A stretch of DNA of 64,000 nucleotides from a bacterium. Lineage in GTDB: Bacteria > Pseudomonadota > Gammaproteobacteria > Burkholderiales > Burkholderiaceae_C. Positions 47,313-56,040 of the stretch are shown here, in pieces (position 1 is the first letter of the stretch; each line of letters starts with the position of its first letter). The notes beneath the pieces are model-generated. The model did not search any database and had not been told where the DNA came from. It saw only the letters and a list, made by a program, of their open reading frames with translations. Made by a program: the position numbers and the translations under genes. The DNA lies in the NCBI GenBank assembly GCA_030824555.1, contig JAVBXK010000044.1:26574-90573 (forward strand), read 5' to 3'.

Positions 47313-47990
47313 TCACTTTGTCTGAAGTGCCTGTATTGCCTTTACCAACTCATCCACATCCGTTGCCGGGTTGATGCTGGCCGAGGCTGCACAGTGCTTG
47401 CGCAGGCGCTGGGCATGGGTGAGCGCGTCAGCCAATGCGCCCTTCAACTGGCCATAAACCCCTTTTTGCCCTTTGCCGTACTTTGCAAAGCCCGGCTTGG
47501 TCTTTAAAGCCGTAACGACCTGGTCCCCGACCGATTTCTTGCCTGCAGCGTGAAACGGTTGATCGGAATAGCCAAAGTGCAGCAGCAACCAGACTTCAAA
47601 GCAAGGCGTGGACGTGACGGCCACAAACGGCTTCCCGGCGACACTCAGAGCCTGGGTGTGCTGTACGGCGGCATCGAAGGTGGTGTGCCTGTCCCGGTCA
47701 AACACGCAATACACCCTGTCAAAAGCATCACCAGCCACGGCATCTTCGTCATACAGCGCCAGTGCATGCGCCACGACGCAATCAGGAGAGTTGCCCTTAT
47801 TGGGGGCCACACGAACCACTTGCGGGCTGATGTGCAGGTCATCCAGCAACTCCCGCAGGTAATGCGGCTCTGTCTTCGTTCCTTCGCAGACGATCAGGAC
47901 ACGCTTGTTGCGCGCACGTTCGCGTTTTTGCCTTTGCAGCTCCGCACCAGCACGCGCCTTGCGCTTGTGAAACAGATCATCAGACCCCAT
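47313..47990 (-). CDS. rloB: RloB-like TOPRIM protein (AbiL system)
   Basis: A 225-residue protein with a TOPRIM-like metal site. E36 is in LIVCEGTKTEPHYL and the DxD pair D98/D100 is in VYCVFDRDRH. RloB partners an RloA ATPase in AbiL-type abortive-infection systems, where the TOPRIM part is the presumed nuclease or toxic effector. The start (47990) overlaps the rloA stop by 11 bases, so the two are coupled. The N-terminal 30 residues are very basic and may bind nucleic acid. Confidence 0.85.
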   Translation of the reverse strand: MGSDDLFHKRKARAGAELQRQKRERARNKRVLIVCEGTKTEPHYLRELLDDLHISPQVVRVAPNKGNSPDCVVAHALALYDEDAVAGDAFDRVYCVFDRDRHTTFDAAVQHTQALSVAGKPFVAVTSTPCFEVWLLLHFGYSDQPFHAAGKKSVGDQVVTALKTKPGFAKYGKGQKGVYGQLKGALADALTHAQRLRKHCAASASINPATDVDELVKAIQALQTK

Positions 47991-49263
47991 AGAAGTCCAG
48001 CTCTTTCAGGAAGGGAATGCCGCCGTAGCGCCCGTTCAGGTAGCCGCGCTCAATGGCTTCGTTGTCGCGCGGGCTGAAGTCGGACAGCGGGTACAGGTGG
48101 GTGGCACTTTTGTCGTCTTTCTCCATGAACCACACCTGGTCGCGGCGCAGCAGTTTCTGGCTGAGCAGCGTGGTGTCGTGTGTCGTGAAAATGAGCTGTG
48201 CCTGGGTGCCCGCATGGTGCAACCGTTTGACCAAGTGATGTACCAGCAAAGGATGCAGGCTGGTGTCCAGCTCATCCACCACCAGGACCCGCTCGTTTTC
48301 AATCACATCCAGCCACTGTCCCGCAAAGGCGAACAGTGCGCGGGTGCCGTCAGACTCCTCTGATTCATTAAATTCAACGGTTTCTGCTGTGTGGATGTCT
48401 TTGTGAACAAACCGTGGCTCCACCAGCTTACGACCGGCCATGTCTTTCAAAATCTCGTTTCGGATGGTTGCGGGAATGTCTTTGGGCAAGGTATCAGCCG
48501 AAAATGCGGTTTCCTTCAGCTGAATGTCTTCAATGGACAGGTCTGCCGAATTCATGAACTCAACCACCCGCTTGCGGTCTTCTTCGTTTAAGCAGCGCTG
48601 CACGGTGTATGCGTGATTGAAGCCCCGCTCAGAATCAAACACCCGCAAGCGTGACTTGAACCAGTCAAAAGCCGGCCTGAGCTGTTCGTTGTTCAGCTGA
48701 ATGGCGGTGGAGAGAAACAGCGCATTCGGGCGGGTTTGTGCATCCCAGATCTGGCGCTGCCGCCCACCCAGAAACGATGTGCTGAACTTGTAGGCATCTT
48801 TGCCTGCTTCGGCATCAAACACCCGGTGAAACCATTTTTGGGCGCGGCCCAGCGGGTAGGCAATCAGCCACTCTTCGGTGAAGCGCTCGCGGTTGCAGCA
48901 AAAGCCGTATTCGTAGCGCACGCCTTGCTCCACAAACGTCACTTCAAACTCGCTGTCTGCCGCGCGTGACGAGGCCGTCAGCTTGAACGGCACCACATCA
49001 ATCGCATCGCCCGCCTGGCTTTCTTTCTGGGAATGGAGCACCTGGTCTTCCACAAACCGCAGCGCCTGAATCAGCGTACTTTTGCCCGATGCATTGGGGC
49101 CATACAGCACGGTGGAGCGCAGTAGGCGCGGCAAGCTGTCATCTTGGTCAGGGACGAAGGTGTTGAGCGATTCCAGCTCTTTGAAATAACTGGACGCGGC
49201 CATGTTGAGCGTCTGGCGCTCAAGAATGGAGCGGTAATTGGTGACCGAAAACTCGATAAGCAT
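47980..49263 (-). CDS. rloA: RloA-like AAA/SMC-type ATPase (AbiL system)
   Basis: A 427-residue ATPase beginning MLIEFSVTNYRSI. Walker A is GPNASGKS at 55-62; the C-terminal half has Walker B VLVVDELDTSLHP, then FTTHDTTLLS. This is the AAA-15/OLD-like ABC ATPase type that senses phage proteins and controls a TOPRIM partner, by analogy with AbiL, PARIS and related systems. ATG at 49263 matches the family start; the longer frame upstream is AT-rich leader. A -10-like TACGAT lies six bases before the ATG. It is divergent from mrr, 258 bases apart. Confidence 0.87.
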   Translation of the reverse strand: MLIEFSVTNYRSILERQTLNMAASSYFKELESLNTFVPDQDDSLPRLLRSTVLYGPNASGKSTLIQALRFVEDQVLHSQKESQAGDAIDVVPFKLTASSRAADSEFEVTFVEQGVRYEYGFCCNRERFTEEWLIAYPLGRAQKWFHRVFDAEAGKDAYKFSTSFLGGRQRQIWDAQTRPNALFLSTAIQLNNEQLRPAFDWFKSRLRVFDSERGFNHAYTVQRCLNEEDRKRVVEFMNSADLSIEDIQLKETAFSADTLPKDIPATIRNEILKDMAGRKLVEPRFVHKDIHTAETVEFNESEESDGTRALFAFAGQWLDVIENERVLVVDELDTSLHPLLVHHLVKRLHHAGTQAQLIFTTHDTTLLSQKLLRRDQVWFMEKDDKSATHLYPLSDFSPRDNEAIERGYLNGRYGGIPFLKELDFYGV

Positions 49264-49269
49264 GGGTAA

Positions 49270-49275
49270 ATCGTA
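49270..49275 (-). promoter_or_regulatory. Putative start-proximal -10 box of rloA (TACGAT)
   Basis: On the minus strand TACGAT ends six bases before the rloA ATG, in a notably AT-rich stretch. This suggests a leaderless transcript or a very short leader. Confidence 0.35.
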
Positions 49276-49521
49276 CAGGATTGAGCAAATTTTGCGTAAA
49301 AAATGCAAAAAATGTAATGCAAATAGATTTTGAGGTGATGTAAACCCTTTGTTACGCATGGTCTCGAGCTCGACTATGGCGCTGCTGTGGCACACCAGCC
49401 GACGATCAGGGGCGACATCTTTCGTGTTTGCTTACGAGCCATATGCGAGTCAGTCACGAGTGCCCTGAGTGGCCCCAATAGAATCCTTCCACAACATTGC
49501 AAATTGGGTGGAAATAACGCT

Positions 49522-50427
49522 ATGGCGATCCCGGACTTTCAGTCATTGATGCTTCCCGTGCTCAAGGAGTCTGCCTCCGGAGAGGTGCGCATCTCTGATG
49601 TCGTGGCTGTACTGGGCGGCAAACTGGCTCTGACTGAGGCGGAGCTGTCCGAGCTTCTGCCGTCGGGCAAGCAGACTACGTTCGCCAACCGTGTGAACTG
49701 GGCAAAGAGCTATCTGGGTAAGGCGGGTTTGATCAAGCTCACGAAGCGTGCGTATTTCGAAATCAGTGAACGAGGCCGTGCCGTACTGGCCAGTCCGCCG
49801 CCAGCGATCAACATCAAATTCCTTGAGTCCTTTCCAGAATTCAAAGCATTCAGAGAGGCCGCAGCTGAGAGTCCGAGTACCCAGCAATCGGACCTGACGA
49901 ACTTCAAGGAACTGGCACCTGACGAGGTGATCAGGTCCGCAAGCGATGAGCTTCAGCAATCACTCAGTGCCGAGTTGCTCTCGAAGATCCTCGCGTCACC
50001 CCCGGAGTTCTTCGAGCGCCTCGTTGTTCAACTCCTGATCGCCATGGGTTATGGTGGTTCAGCCATCGAAGCCGGTAAGGCCTTAGGTAAAAGCGGGGAC
50101 GGAGGCGTTGACGGTGTTATTGATCAGGATGCGTTGGGCCTGGATCGAATCTATGTCCAGGCAAAGCGCTACACGGACAACAAAGTATCGTCTGGCGAGA
50201 TTCGGGATTTTTTCGGATCGCTGGATCGGTTCAAGGCAAACAAGGGCCTGTTTGTTACGACATCATCCTTCTCTCCGGCAGCCAAGGAAACGGCTGAGAT
50301 GCTCAGCAAACGCATCGTATTGATCGATGGGGTCCTCCTTACCCGGCTGATGATCCGATTCGACATAGGCTGTCGGGTCGAAGAGGTGGTTTACATCAAG
50401 AAGCTCGACGAGGACTTCTTCGACTAA
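49522..50427 (+). CDS. mrr: Mrr type IV restriction endonuclease
   Basis: Mrr cuts DNA carrying foreign methylation. The 301-residue protein (E. coli 304) has an N-terminal winged-helix region (MAIPDFQSLMLPVLKESASG, then ELLPSGKQTTFANRVNWAKS) and a C-terminal PD-(D/E)XK nuclease. GKSGDGGVDGVI and IYVQAKRY provide D197, Q213 and K215. The ending KLDEDFFD is typical. ATG at 49522 gives the family N-terminus. With the divergent rloA/rloB pair it forms a small defence island. Confidence 0.93.
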   Translation: MAIPDFQSLMLPVLKESASGEVRISDVVAVLGGKLALTEAELSELLPSGKQTTFANRVNWAKSYLGKAGLIKLTKRAYFEISERGRAVLASPPPAINIKFLESFPEFKAFREAAAESPSTQQSDLTNFKELAPDEVIRSASDELQQSLSAELLSKILASPPEFFERLVVQLLIAMGYGGSAIEAGKALGKSGDGGVDGVIDQDALGLDRIYVQAKRYTDNKVSSGEIRDFFGSLDRFKANKGLFVTTSSFSPAAKETAEMLSKRIVLIDGVLLTRLMIRFDIGCRVEEVVYIKKLDEDFFD

Positions 50428-50640
50428 GGTTGGTCTCACGCTTCGCGGAGGCACTTCGCTTGGGTGACTGTGCTGGCATCCTGCTTGAGCGATCGGTTTT
50501 CGGCGATGAGTTCAGCTTGGTAAAAAGCTCTTCATGTTGGCAGCTGACCCACTGACTGTTGCTGCCAAAGTGACCCCCATCCGTTCGGCAAAAGCCCCTT
50601 TGATCTGCCTGAGCACTGGTGGTTTGGTGGAGAAGTACGA

Positions 50641-50690
50641 ATAAAAAAAGCATCTACCGCTTTTCAGTATTCAAAAGTTTGCTCTGAAGT
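50641..50690 (+). repeat. Dispersed repeat, copy R6
   Basis: AAAAAAAGCATCTACCGCTT, spacer, then GTTTGCTCTGAAG, lying between the converging mrr and glutamate-synthase-like genes. CTCTGA in place of CTATGA is shared with R8. Confidence 0.7.
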
Positions 50691-50715
50691 TGTAAGTCCG
50701 TCTGCCGCAAAACCC

Positions 50716-52365
50716 TCAAACCACCCCAAACCGCTCCGCGTTCGCCTGCCCCCAGTACAGCCTGAATACAGGGTGCAGTGCCTCGTTGCTTGAAACGGCA
50801 TCGGCGTCTGCCAGCAGGGCACCCGGTGCCACGCGTGGCAGCAGCCGGTCAAGCTGGGCCACCTGTTGCCCGTCCACGCGCCGCACGATGTGTGCGGGGC
50901 TGATCTGGTTGGGGTGCGTCAGCCCGGCGGCCTGCACCAGCTCTTGCAGGGCCAGCAGCGTGTTGTGGTGGAAATTGAACACCCGTTGAGTTTTATTGCC
51001 CACGTCCAGCGCCTGCTGGCGCTGCGGGTCTTGCGTGGTCACGCCCGTGGGGCAATGGCCGGTGTGGCAGGTCTGGGCCTGAATGCAGCCCAGCGCCATC
51101 ATGAAGCCGCGCGCGCTGTTGCACCAGTCGGCCCCCAGCGCCATGGCGCGGGCAATGTCGAACGCGCTGACCACCTTGCCCGCGCAGCCCACGCGGATGC
51201 GCTCGCGCAGGTGGGTGCCCACCAGCGTGTTGTGCACCAGCCGCAGCCCTTCTTGCAGCGGCACGCCCACGTGGTCGGTGAATTCCAGTGGCGCGGCACC
51301 GGTGCCGCCTTCTGATCCGTCCACCACGATGAAATCGGGCGTGATGCCCGTTGCCAGCATGGCCTTCACCATGCCAAACCACTCCCACGGGTGGCCGATG
51401 CACAGCTTGAAGCCCACCGGCTTGCCGCCCGACAACTCGCGCAGCCGGGCAATGAAGTGCATCAGCTCCATTGGTGTACCGAACGCGCTGTGTGCTGCGG
51501 GTGACACACAGTCTTGCCCTACCGGCACGCCCCGTGCCTCGGCAATTTCATGCGTCACCTTGGGGCCGGGCAGCACGCCGCCGTGGCCGGGCTTGGCACC
51601 CTGGCTGAGCTTGATTTCGATCATCTTCACCTGCGCATCCAGCGCATTGGTGCGGAATTTTTCGGCGTTGAACGTGCCGTCGTCGTTGCGGCAACCGAAG
51701 TAGCCCGAGCCGATTTCCCAGATCAGGTCGCCCCCATGCACGCGGTGCCAGCTGGAAATGGAGCCCTCGCCTGTGTCGTGTGCAAACCCGCCCAGCTTGG
51801 CCCCGGCGTTCAGCGCCCGGATGGCGTGGGCACTCAGCGCACCAAAGCTCATGGCCGATATGTTGAGCACGCTGGCCGAATAGGGCTGCGTGCAACCCGG
51901 CCCGCCGATGGTGATGCGAAAGTCGTGGCCAGCCACGACGGTGGGGGCCATGGAGTGGTTGATCCACTCATACCCTGGCGCCCGCACGTCCAGTTGCGTG
52001 CCAAAGGGGCGTTTGTCGGTTTCGCCTTTGGCACGGGCGTAGACCAGGCTGCGCTGCGAGCGCGAAAACGGCGTGGCCTCGGTGTCGCTTTCAATGAAGT
52101 ACTGGCGGATTTCGGGTCGGATTTTCTCCAGCATGAACCGGATGTGCCCAATGATGGGATAGTTGCGGCGCACCGCACTGAATGTTTGTGTGATGTCGCG
52201 CAGCCCCACCAAGGTGAGCACGCCTGACACCAGCAAGCCTGCCCAAACCCATGTGGGTGCTGCTGGGGCCGACCACACAGTGGCCACACACCATGCCAGC
52301 AGCGCGGTGGTGGCGCCGAACGCCGTGTAGCGCACCGGGTATATGCGGTTGAGCTGATGCAACAT
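50716..52365 (-). CDS. Membrane-anchored FMN-binding glutamate synthase-like protein
   Basis: A 549-residue protein of the GltB central/FMN-domain family. The N-terminus has two membrane helices (YTAFGATTALLAWCVATVW and WAGLLVSGVLTLVGL). The FMN barrel follows, with ISAMSFGALSAHAIRALNAGA, VDGSEGGTGAAPLEFTDH, and a cysteine-rich ALGCIQAQTCHTGHCPTGV that may bind an iron-sulfur cluster as in glutamate synthase. There is no glutaminase domain. ATG at 52365 has AGGAGA five bases upstream. Its reaction is not established; amino-acid or archaeal-type glutamate synthase activity is a family guess. Confidence 0.85.
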   Translation of the reverse strand: MLHQLNRIYPVRYTAFGATTALLAWCVATVWSAPAAPTWVWAGLLVSGVLTLVGLRDITQTFSAVRRNYPIIGHIRFMLEKIRPEIRQYFIESDTEATPFSRSQRSLVYARAKGETDKRPFGTQLDVRAPGYEWINHSMAPTVVAGHDFRITIGGPGCTQPYSASVLNISAMSFGALSAHAIRALNAGAKLGGFAHDTGEGSISSWHRVHGGDLIWEIGSGYFGCRNDDGTFNAEKFRTNALDAQVKMIEIKLSQGAKPGHGGVLPGPKVTHEIAEARGVPVGQDCVSPAAHSAFGTPMELMHFIARLRELSGGKPVGFKLCIGHPWEWFGMVKAMLATGITPDFIVVDGSEGGTGAAPLEFTDHVGVPLQEGLRLVHNTLVGTHLRERIRVGCAGKVVSAFDIARAMALGADWCNSARGFMMALGCIQAQTCHTGHCPTGVTTQDPQRQQALDVGNKTQRVFNFHHNTLLALQELVQAAGLTHPNQISPAHIVRRVDGQQVAQLDRLLPRVAPGALLADADAVSSNEALHPVFRLYWGQANAERFGVV

Positions 52366-52370
52366 GGTGG

Positions 52371-52376
52371 TCTCCT
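52371..52376 (-). promoter_or_regulatory. Ribosome-binding site of the glutamate synthase-like gene
   Basis: AGGAGA on the minus strand, five bases before ATG at 52365. It supports this start over the longer frame opening at 52482. Confidence 0.6.
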
Positions 52377-52421
52377 GCGCGGTTCGCCTGAGTGGGGCGT
52401 TGTGTGTGATCGGTCTGGCCG

Positions 52422-53702
52422 TCAGGTCTTCGCGTTTTCGACCGAGAAGAAGTACGACAACCGTTGCTGCGGGTTCAGCCACCCCAGTACGTCAGGCGGC
52501 AAGGTGGACGGCCGGATGGCCTCGATGATTTTCAGGTCGGGCTCGGTGTGCAGCTCGATGGTGGGGGCTTCGTCTTTCGGGATTTCCGGTGTGTACACCA
52601 GCACCTGCGGGCGCAGGCTGTCGGGGCCAGGGGCCACCACCAGTGCCAGCGAGCTGTCGCTCAGCTGCACCACCGTGCCGGGCGGGTACACCCCCAGCAG
52701 TTTGATGAGTGCCCCGAGCAAAGCAGGGTCGAACTGGGCACCTTCGATGCGAAACATGCGGGCCAGTGCCTCGGCAGGCATCAGCGGCTCGACGCCGATG
52801 GCCTCGGGTGTGCACAGGTTGTCGTAGCGGTTCACCGTGGCCAGGATGCGGGCCGCGCGGCTCGCTTCGCGGCGCCCACGGGGCCAGCCGGTGCCGTTGG
52901 CGGCTTCGTGGTGGTCGGCAATCATGGCCAGCGCCTCTTTGCTGAAGGCGCCCGACGTGGCCGCCAGCTGCACGCTGAACATCACGTGCTGGCGGAAAAA
53001 ATCTTCCTCGTGTTTCTTGCGGTTTGGGTTCTTCAGAATTTGCGGTGGCACCTGCACCTTGCCGGCATCGTGTGTCAGTGCGCCCATGGCGAGGTCGGCC
53101 AGTTCGTTCTGTGTCAGCCCCACTTTCTTGCCCACCAGCATGCACAACGTCAGCACGTTCAGCGCGTGGAACTGGGGGCCCTGGTCTTTTTTGTCGCCCA
53201 GCAGGTGCAGCAGGATATCCTGGCCGTTTGCGATGGACGCAGCCGTTTCTTTTGACAGTGCGGCCAGCAGTTCGCCCGCCACTTTGGGCGAGCGGTTCAG
53301 TGTCAGCAGCGCTTCTTTGGTCTGGCGTGCGGCGTTCTCCCAGGCGCGGTCGGCACGTGTGGCGGCGTCTTTCTGGCGCTGGCGTTTTTCTTTCTTGGCC
53401 GCCTCTATCTGCTTCAGCTCGGCCCTCATGGCGGCTTCAGCGGCCGCCGCTGTGGCCCCGGCGTCAGCCTTGGCCGCAGCGGGCGCGAGCGCGGGTATCT
53501 GGGTGGCGCTTTTGTCGGGGTAGCAATACAGCCGCCCCAGCACATCCAGCGACTGGATCACCGCCACGTCTTTGGGTGTCTTGACCAGCAGCCGGTTGGA
53601 CAGGAAGGGGTGCTCGTCCCAGCGCACATCCAGCCACAGGTACAGGCCCACGACGACCTGCGACGGGTCGATCGGGACAGCTTGCCCAGGTTTGTTCCAC
53701 AT
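52422..53702 (-). CDS. HD-GYP-like phosphodiesterase, GWP variant (copy 1)
   Basis: A 426-residue protein with an N-terminal DUF3391-like domain (VPIDPSQVVVGLYLWLDVRW) and a helical, charged linker. The HD domain has MGALTHDAGKVQVP (HD pair and Lys), HVMFSVQL, and HHEAANGTGWP. The signature is degenerate: GYP is GWP and the D before G is N. HD-GYP enzymes hydrolyse cyclic di-GMP; whether this variant is active is uncertain. It is a tandem paralogue of the upstream gene, with an 81-base gap. Confidence 0.85.
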   Translation of the reverse strand: MWNKPGQAVPIDPSQVVVGLYLWLDVRWDEHPFLSNRLLVKTPKDVAVIQSLDVLGRLYCYPDKSATQIPALAPAAAKADAGATAAAAEAAMRAELKQIEAAKKEKRQRQKDAATRADRAWENAARQTKEALLTLNRSPKVAGELLAALSKETAASIANGQDILLHLLGDKKDQGPQFHALNVLTLCMLVGKKVGLTQNELADLAMGALTHDAGKVQVPPQILKNPNRKKHEEDFFRQHVMFSVQLAATSGAFSKEALAMIADHHEAANGTGWPRGRREASRAARILATVNRYDNLCTPEAIGVEPLMPAEALARMFRIEGAQFDPALLGALIKLLGVYPPGTVVQLSDSSLALVVAPGPDSLRPQVLVYTPEIPKDEAPTIELHTEPDLKIIEAIRPSTLPPDVLGWLNPQQRLSYFFSVENAKT

Positions 53703-53783
53703 CTTTTTCTTGCTGCCTTGGTCAGTGTGCCGTTGTGATCAGAAAAGGCGGCTATCCGGTGCTTATACCGTGGTGCGCGATGC

Positions 53784-55058
53784 TCAGGAGTCGTCGGCCG
53801 AAAAGAAACACGCCAACCGCTTCTGCGGGTTGAGCCATTGCAACACCTCCGGTGCCAAGGTACTGGGGCGGATGGCTTCTGTGACCTTCAGCTCGGGTGC
53901 CTTGGCCAGGTCCAGCAAGGGGGCGTCCGCATCCCCGGAGTCGGGGCGATACAGCAGCACACGCGGGCGCTGGATGTCTGTGCCCGGCGACACCACGAGC
54001 GCCAGCTTGCCATCGCTGAGCTTGATGACCGTGCCCGGCGGGTAGACGCCCAGCAGCTTGATCAGGGTGCCCAGCATCTGCGTGTCGTATTTGTTGGCTT
54101 CCTGGCGCAGCATGTGGGCCAATGCCTCGGACGGCATCATCGGTGCCACATCGGGTGACTCGGGGGCGCACAGCCTGTCGTAGCGGTTGCACATGGCCAG
54201 GATGCGGGCGCCGGTGCTCATGTCCTTGACGCGGTTGGGCCAGCCTGAGCCATCGACGGCTTCGTGGTGCTGCGCAATCATTTCGATGGCCCGCCTGGTG
54301 AATGCCCCGGACTCCCGCGCCAGTTGCACGCTGTGTGCCACGTGCATGCGGTAGTGGTCTTCTTCGTGTTTCTTGCGGCGACTGCTTTTCAGGATCGGCT
54401 GCGGTATGACCGCCTTGCCCGCGTCGTGGGCCAGCGCGGCCATCGACAGGTCAACCAGGTCCCGCTCGGACAGCGCCAGCTTGCGCCCCATGAGCATGCA
54501 CAGCGTCATGACGTTGAGGGCATGGAACTGCGGCCCCTGGTCGTCTTTGGTGCCCAGCAGGTGCAGCAAGGCCTCGGGGCCGTGCGAGATGGCCGCTGCG
54601 GTTTCTTTGGACAACTGTGTCAGGTGCTTGCCCGCCATGCGCGGTGACTGGGCCAGTGTGCCCAGTGCCTGGCGGGTGGCACTGGCCGCGTTCTCCCAGG
54701 CGCGGTCGGCGCGGGCGGCAGCGTCCTTGACCTGACGGATTTTTTCGCGGCGCGCCATGGCCTGCGCCAGGCGCTCGGCCTCGATGGCTTGCTGTATGCG
54801 GGCCTCTTCCTCGGTGGCATCGGGTGCGGGGGGGGCACCGCCGGGTGGCAACGGTTCCACGGTGCTTTTTGACGGCACGTAGTACAGGTGGCCTTGTGTT
54901 TGCAAGGCCTGGATGACGGCCACATCGGCATCCTTCCTGACCATGAAGCGGTTGGTCAGGAAAGGGTGATCCATCCACTTCACGTCCAGCCACACAAAGA
55001 GGCCCGGCTGCAGCTGGGAGGGGTCGATCGGTACGGCGTCGGTGTCGGGTGTCCCCAT
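53784..55058 (-). CDS. HD-GYP-like phosphodiesterase, GWP variant (copy 2)
   Basis: A 424-residue paralogue of the preceding protein, similar along its whole length. The N-terminal DUF3391 part (VPIDPSQLQPGLFVWLDVKW), Ala-rich linker, MAALAHDAGKAVIP and HHEAVDGSGWP are all present. Here D before G is kept, but Tyr is again Trp. It probably arose by tandem duplication. Retained HD and His residues suggest metal binding; the shared Trp suggests a subfamily trait, not decay. Confidence 0.85.
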   Translation of the reverse strand: MGTPDTDAVPIDPSQLQPGLFVWLDVKWMDHPFLTNRFMVRKDADVAVIQALQTQGHLYYVPSKSTVEPLPPGGAPPAPDATEEEARIQQAIEAERLAQAMARREKIRQVKDAAARADRAWENAASATRQALGTLAQSPRMAGKHLTQLSKETAAAISHGPEALLHLLGTKDDQGPQFHALNVMTLCMLMGRKLALSERDLVDLSMAALAHDAGKAVIPQPILKSSRRKKHEEDHYRMHVAHSVQLARESGAFTRRAIEMIAQHHEAVDGSGWPNRVKDMSTGARILAMCNRYDRLCAPESPDVAPMMPSEALAHMLRQEANKYDTQMLGTLIKLLGVYPPGTVIKLSDGKLALVVSPGTDIQRPRVLLYRPDSGDADAPLLDLAKAPELKVTEAIRPSTLAPEVLQWLNPQKRLACFFSADDS

Positions 55059-55116
55059 GCGGTCGGTCGGGCTGAGGTTGGTGTGTGGGTGGTATCAGCG
55101 GTTTTGGCCCGATTGT

Positions 55117-56040
55117 CTATGTTCTGACTGTCGGTGGGCCCAAAAAGAAATCGCTCAAGGCCCAGGCTGTTGTTTCTGGCAACTCTTCCGGGATGAAATG
55201 GCCTGCCGGCATGGTTTCGCCGGTCACGTGGGCACTGCACTGGGCTTGCCACAATGCCACAGGATTGAACATGCGGTGCACCACACCCCGATCACCCCAC
55301 AGCACCAGGGTGTTGCAAACGATTTTGTAGTTGTGGGCACGGCTGACACGGTCATGCTCAAGGTCGATGCTGGCGCTGGCGCGGTAGTCTTCGCAGGCAC
55401 TGTGCACAGCCTCAGGGCGGCAGAAACAGCGTTCGTATTCGGTCAGGGCCTCGGGTTCGATGTGCTTCATGCTGCCCGTGCCCCAACCGCCCAGTTTGTT
55501 GTGCAGGTAGGCCAGGCGGTTGTCGCCGATCATGTTCTCTGGCAGCGGTGCAGGCTGAATCAAGTGGAACCAGTGGTAGTAGGCGCGGGCAAAGTCCATG
55601 TCGGTGCGGGCGTACATGTCCAGCGTGGGGCAGATGTCGATCACGCAAAGGCCCATCACCCGTGTGGGCCAGTCCAGCGCCAGCCGGTGGGCCACCCGCC
55701 CACCGCGGTCGTGCCCGCACAGGTAAAAGCGGTCAATGCCCAGTTGCGTGACCACGTCCAGCACATCTTTCGCCATTGTCCGTTTGCTGTGCTGGCTGTG
55801 GTCGGGCAGTTCGGGCACGCCGGGTTTGAGTGCCGCGTCGCCATAGCCGCGCAAATCGGGCATGACGATGAAAAACCGCTGTTTCAGCTGCTGGGCCACA
55901 CGGTGCCACATGACGTGCGATTGCGGAAAACCGTGCAGCAGCACCAGGGCCGGGCCATTCGGGTTGCCTCCCACGCGGGCCACGGTGGTGGAATGGGGGA
56001 GGTCGAAACGGCGGTGTTCAAAACCGGTCATCCAGGTCAT
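55117..56040 (-). CDS. Haloacetate (fluoroacetate) dehalogenase-like alpha/beta hydrolase
   Basis: A 307-residue alpha/beta hydrolase. The nucleophile is Asp111 in LCGHDRGGRVAHRL, with Arg112 and Arg115 placed as the carboxylate-binding arginines of fluoroacetate dehalogenase. H156-W157 (YYHWFH) match the halide-binding pair, and a His sits in MPAGHFIPEE. These positions make a haloacetate dehalogenase more likely than an epoxide hydrolase. It starts with ATGA overlapping the stop of the LysR gene upstream, so both are on one transcript. Confidence 0.82.
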   Translation of the reverse strand: MTWMTGFEHRRFDLPHSTTVARVGGNPNGPALVLLHGFPQSHVMWHRVAQQLKQRFFIVMPDLRGYGDAALKPGVPELPDHSQHSKRTMAKDVLDVVTQLGIDRFYLCGHDRGGRVAHRLALDWPTRVMGLCVIDICPTLDMYARTDMDFARAYYHWFHLIQPAPLPENMIGDNRLAYLHNKLGGWGTGSMKHIEPEALTEYERCFCRPEAVHSACEDYRASASIDLEHDRVSRAHNYKIVCNTLVLWGDRGVVHRMFNPVALWQAQCSAHVTGETMPAGHFIPEELPETTAWALSDFFLGPPTVRT

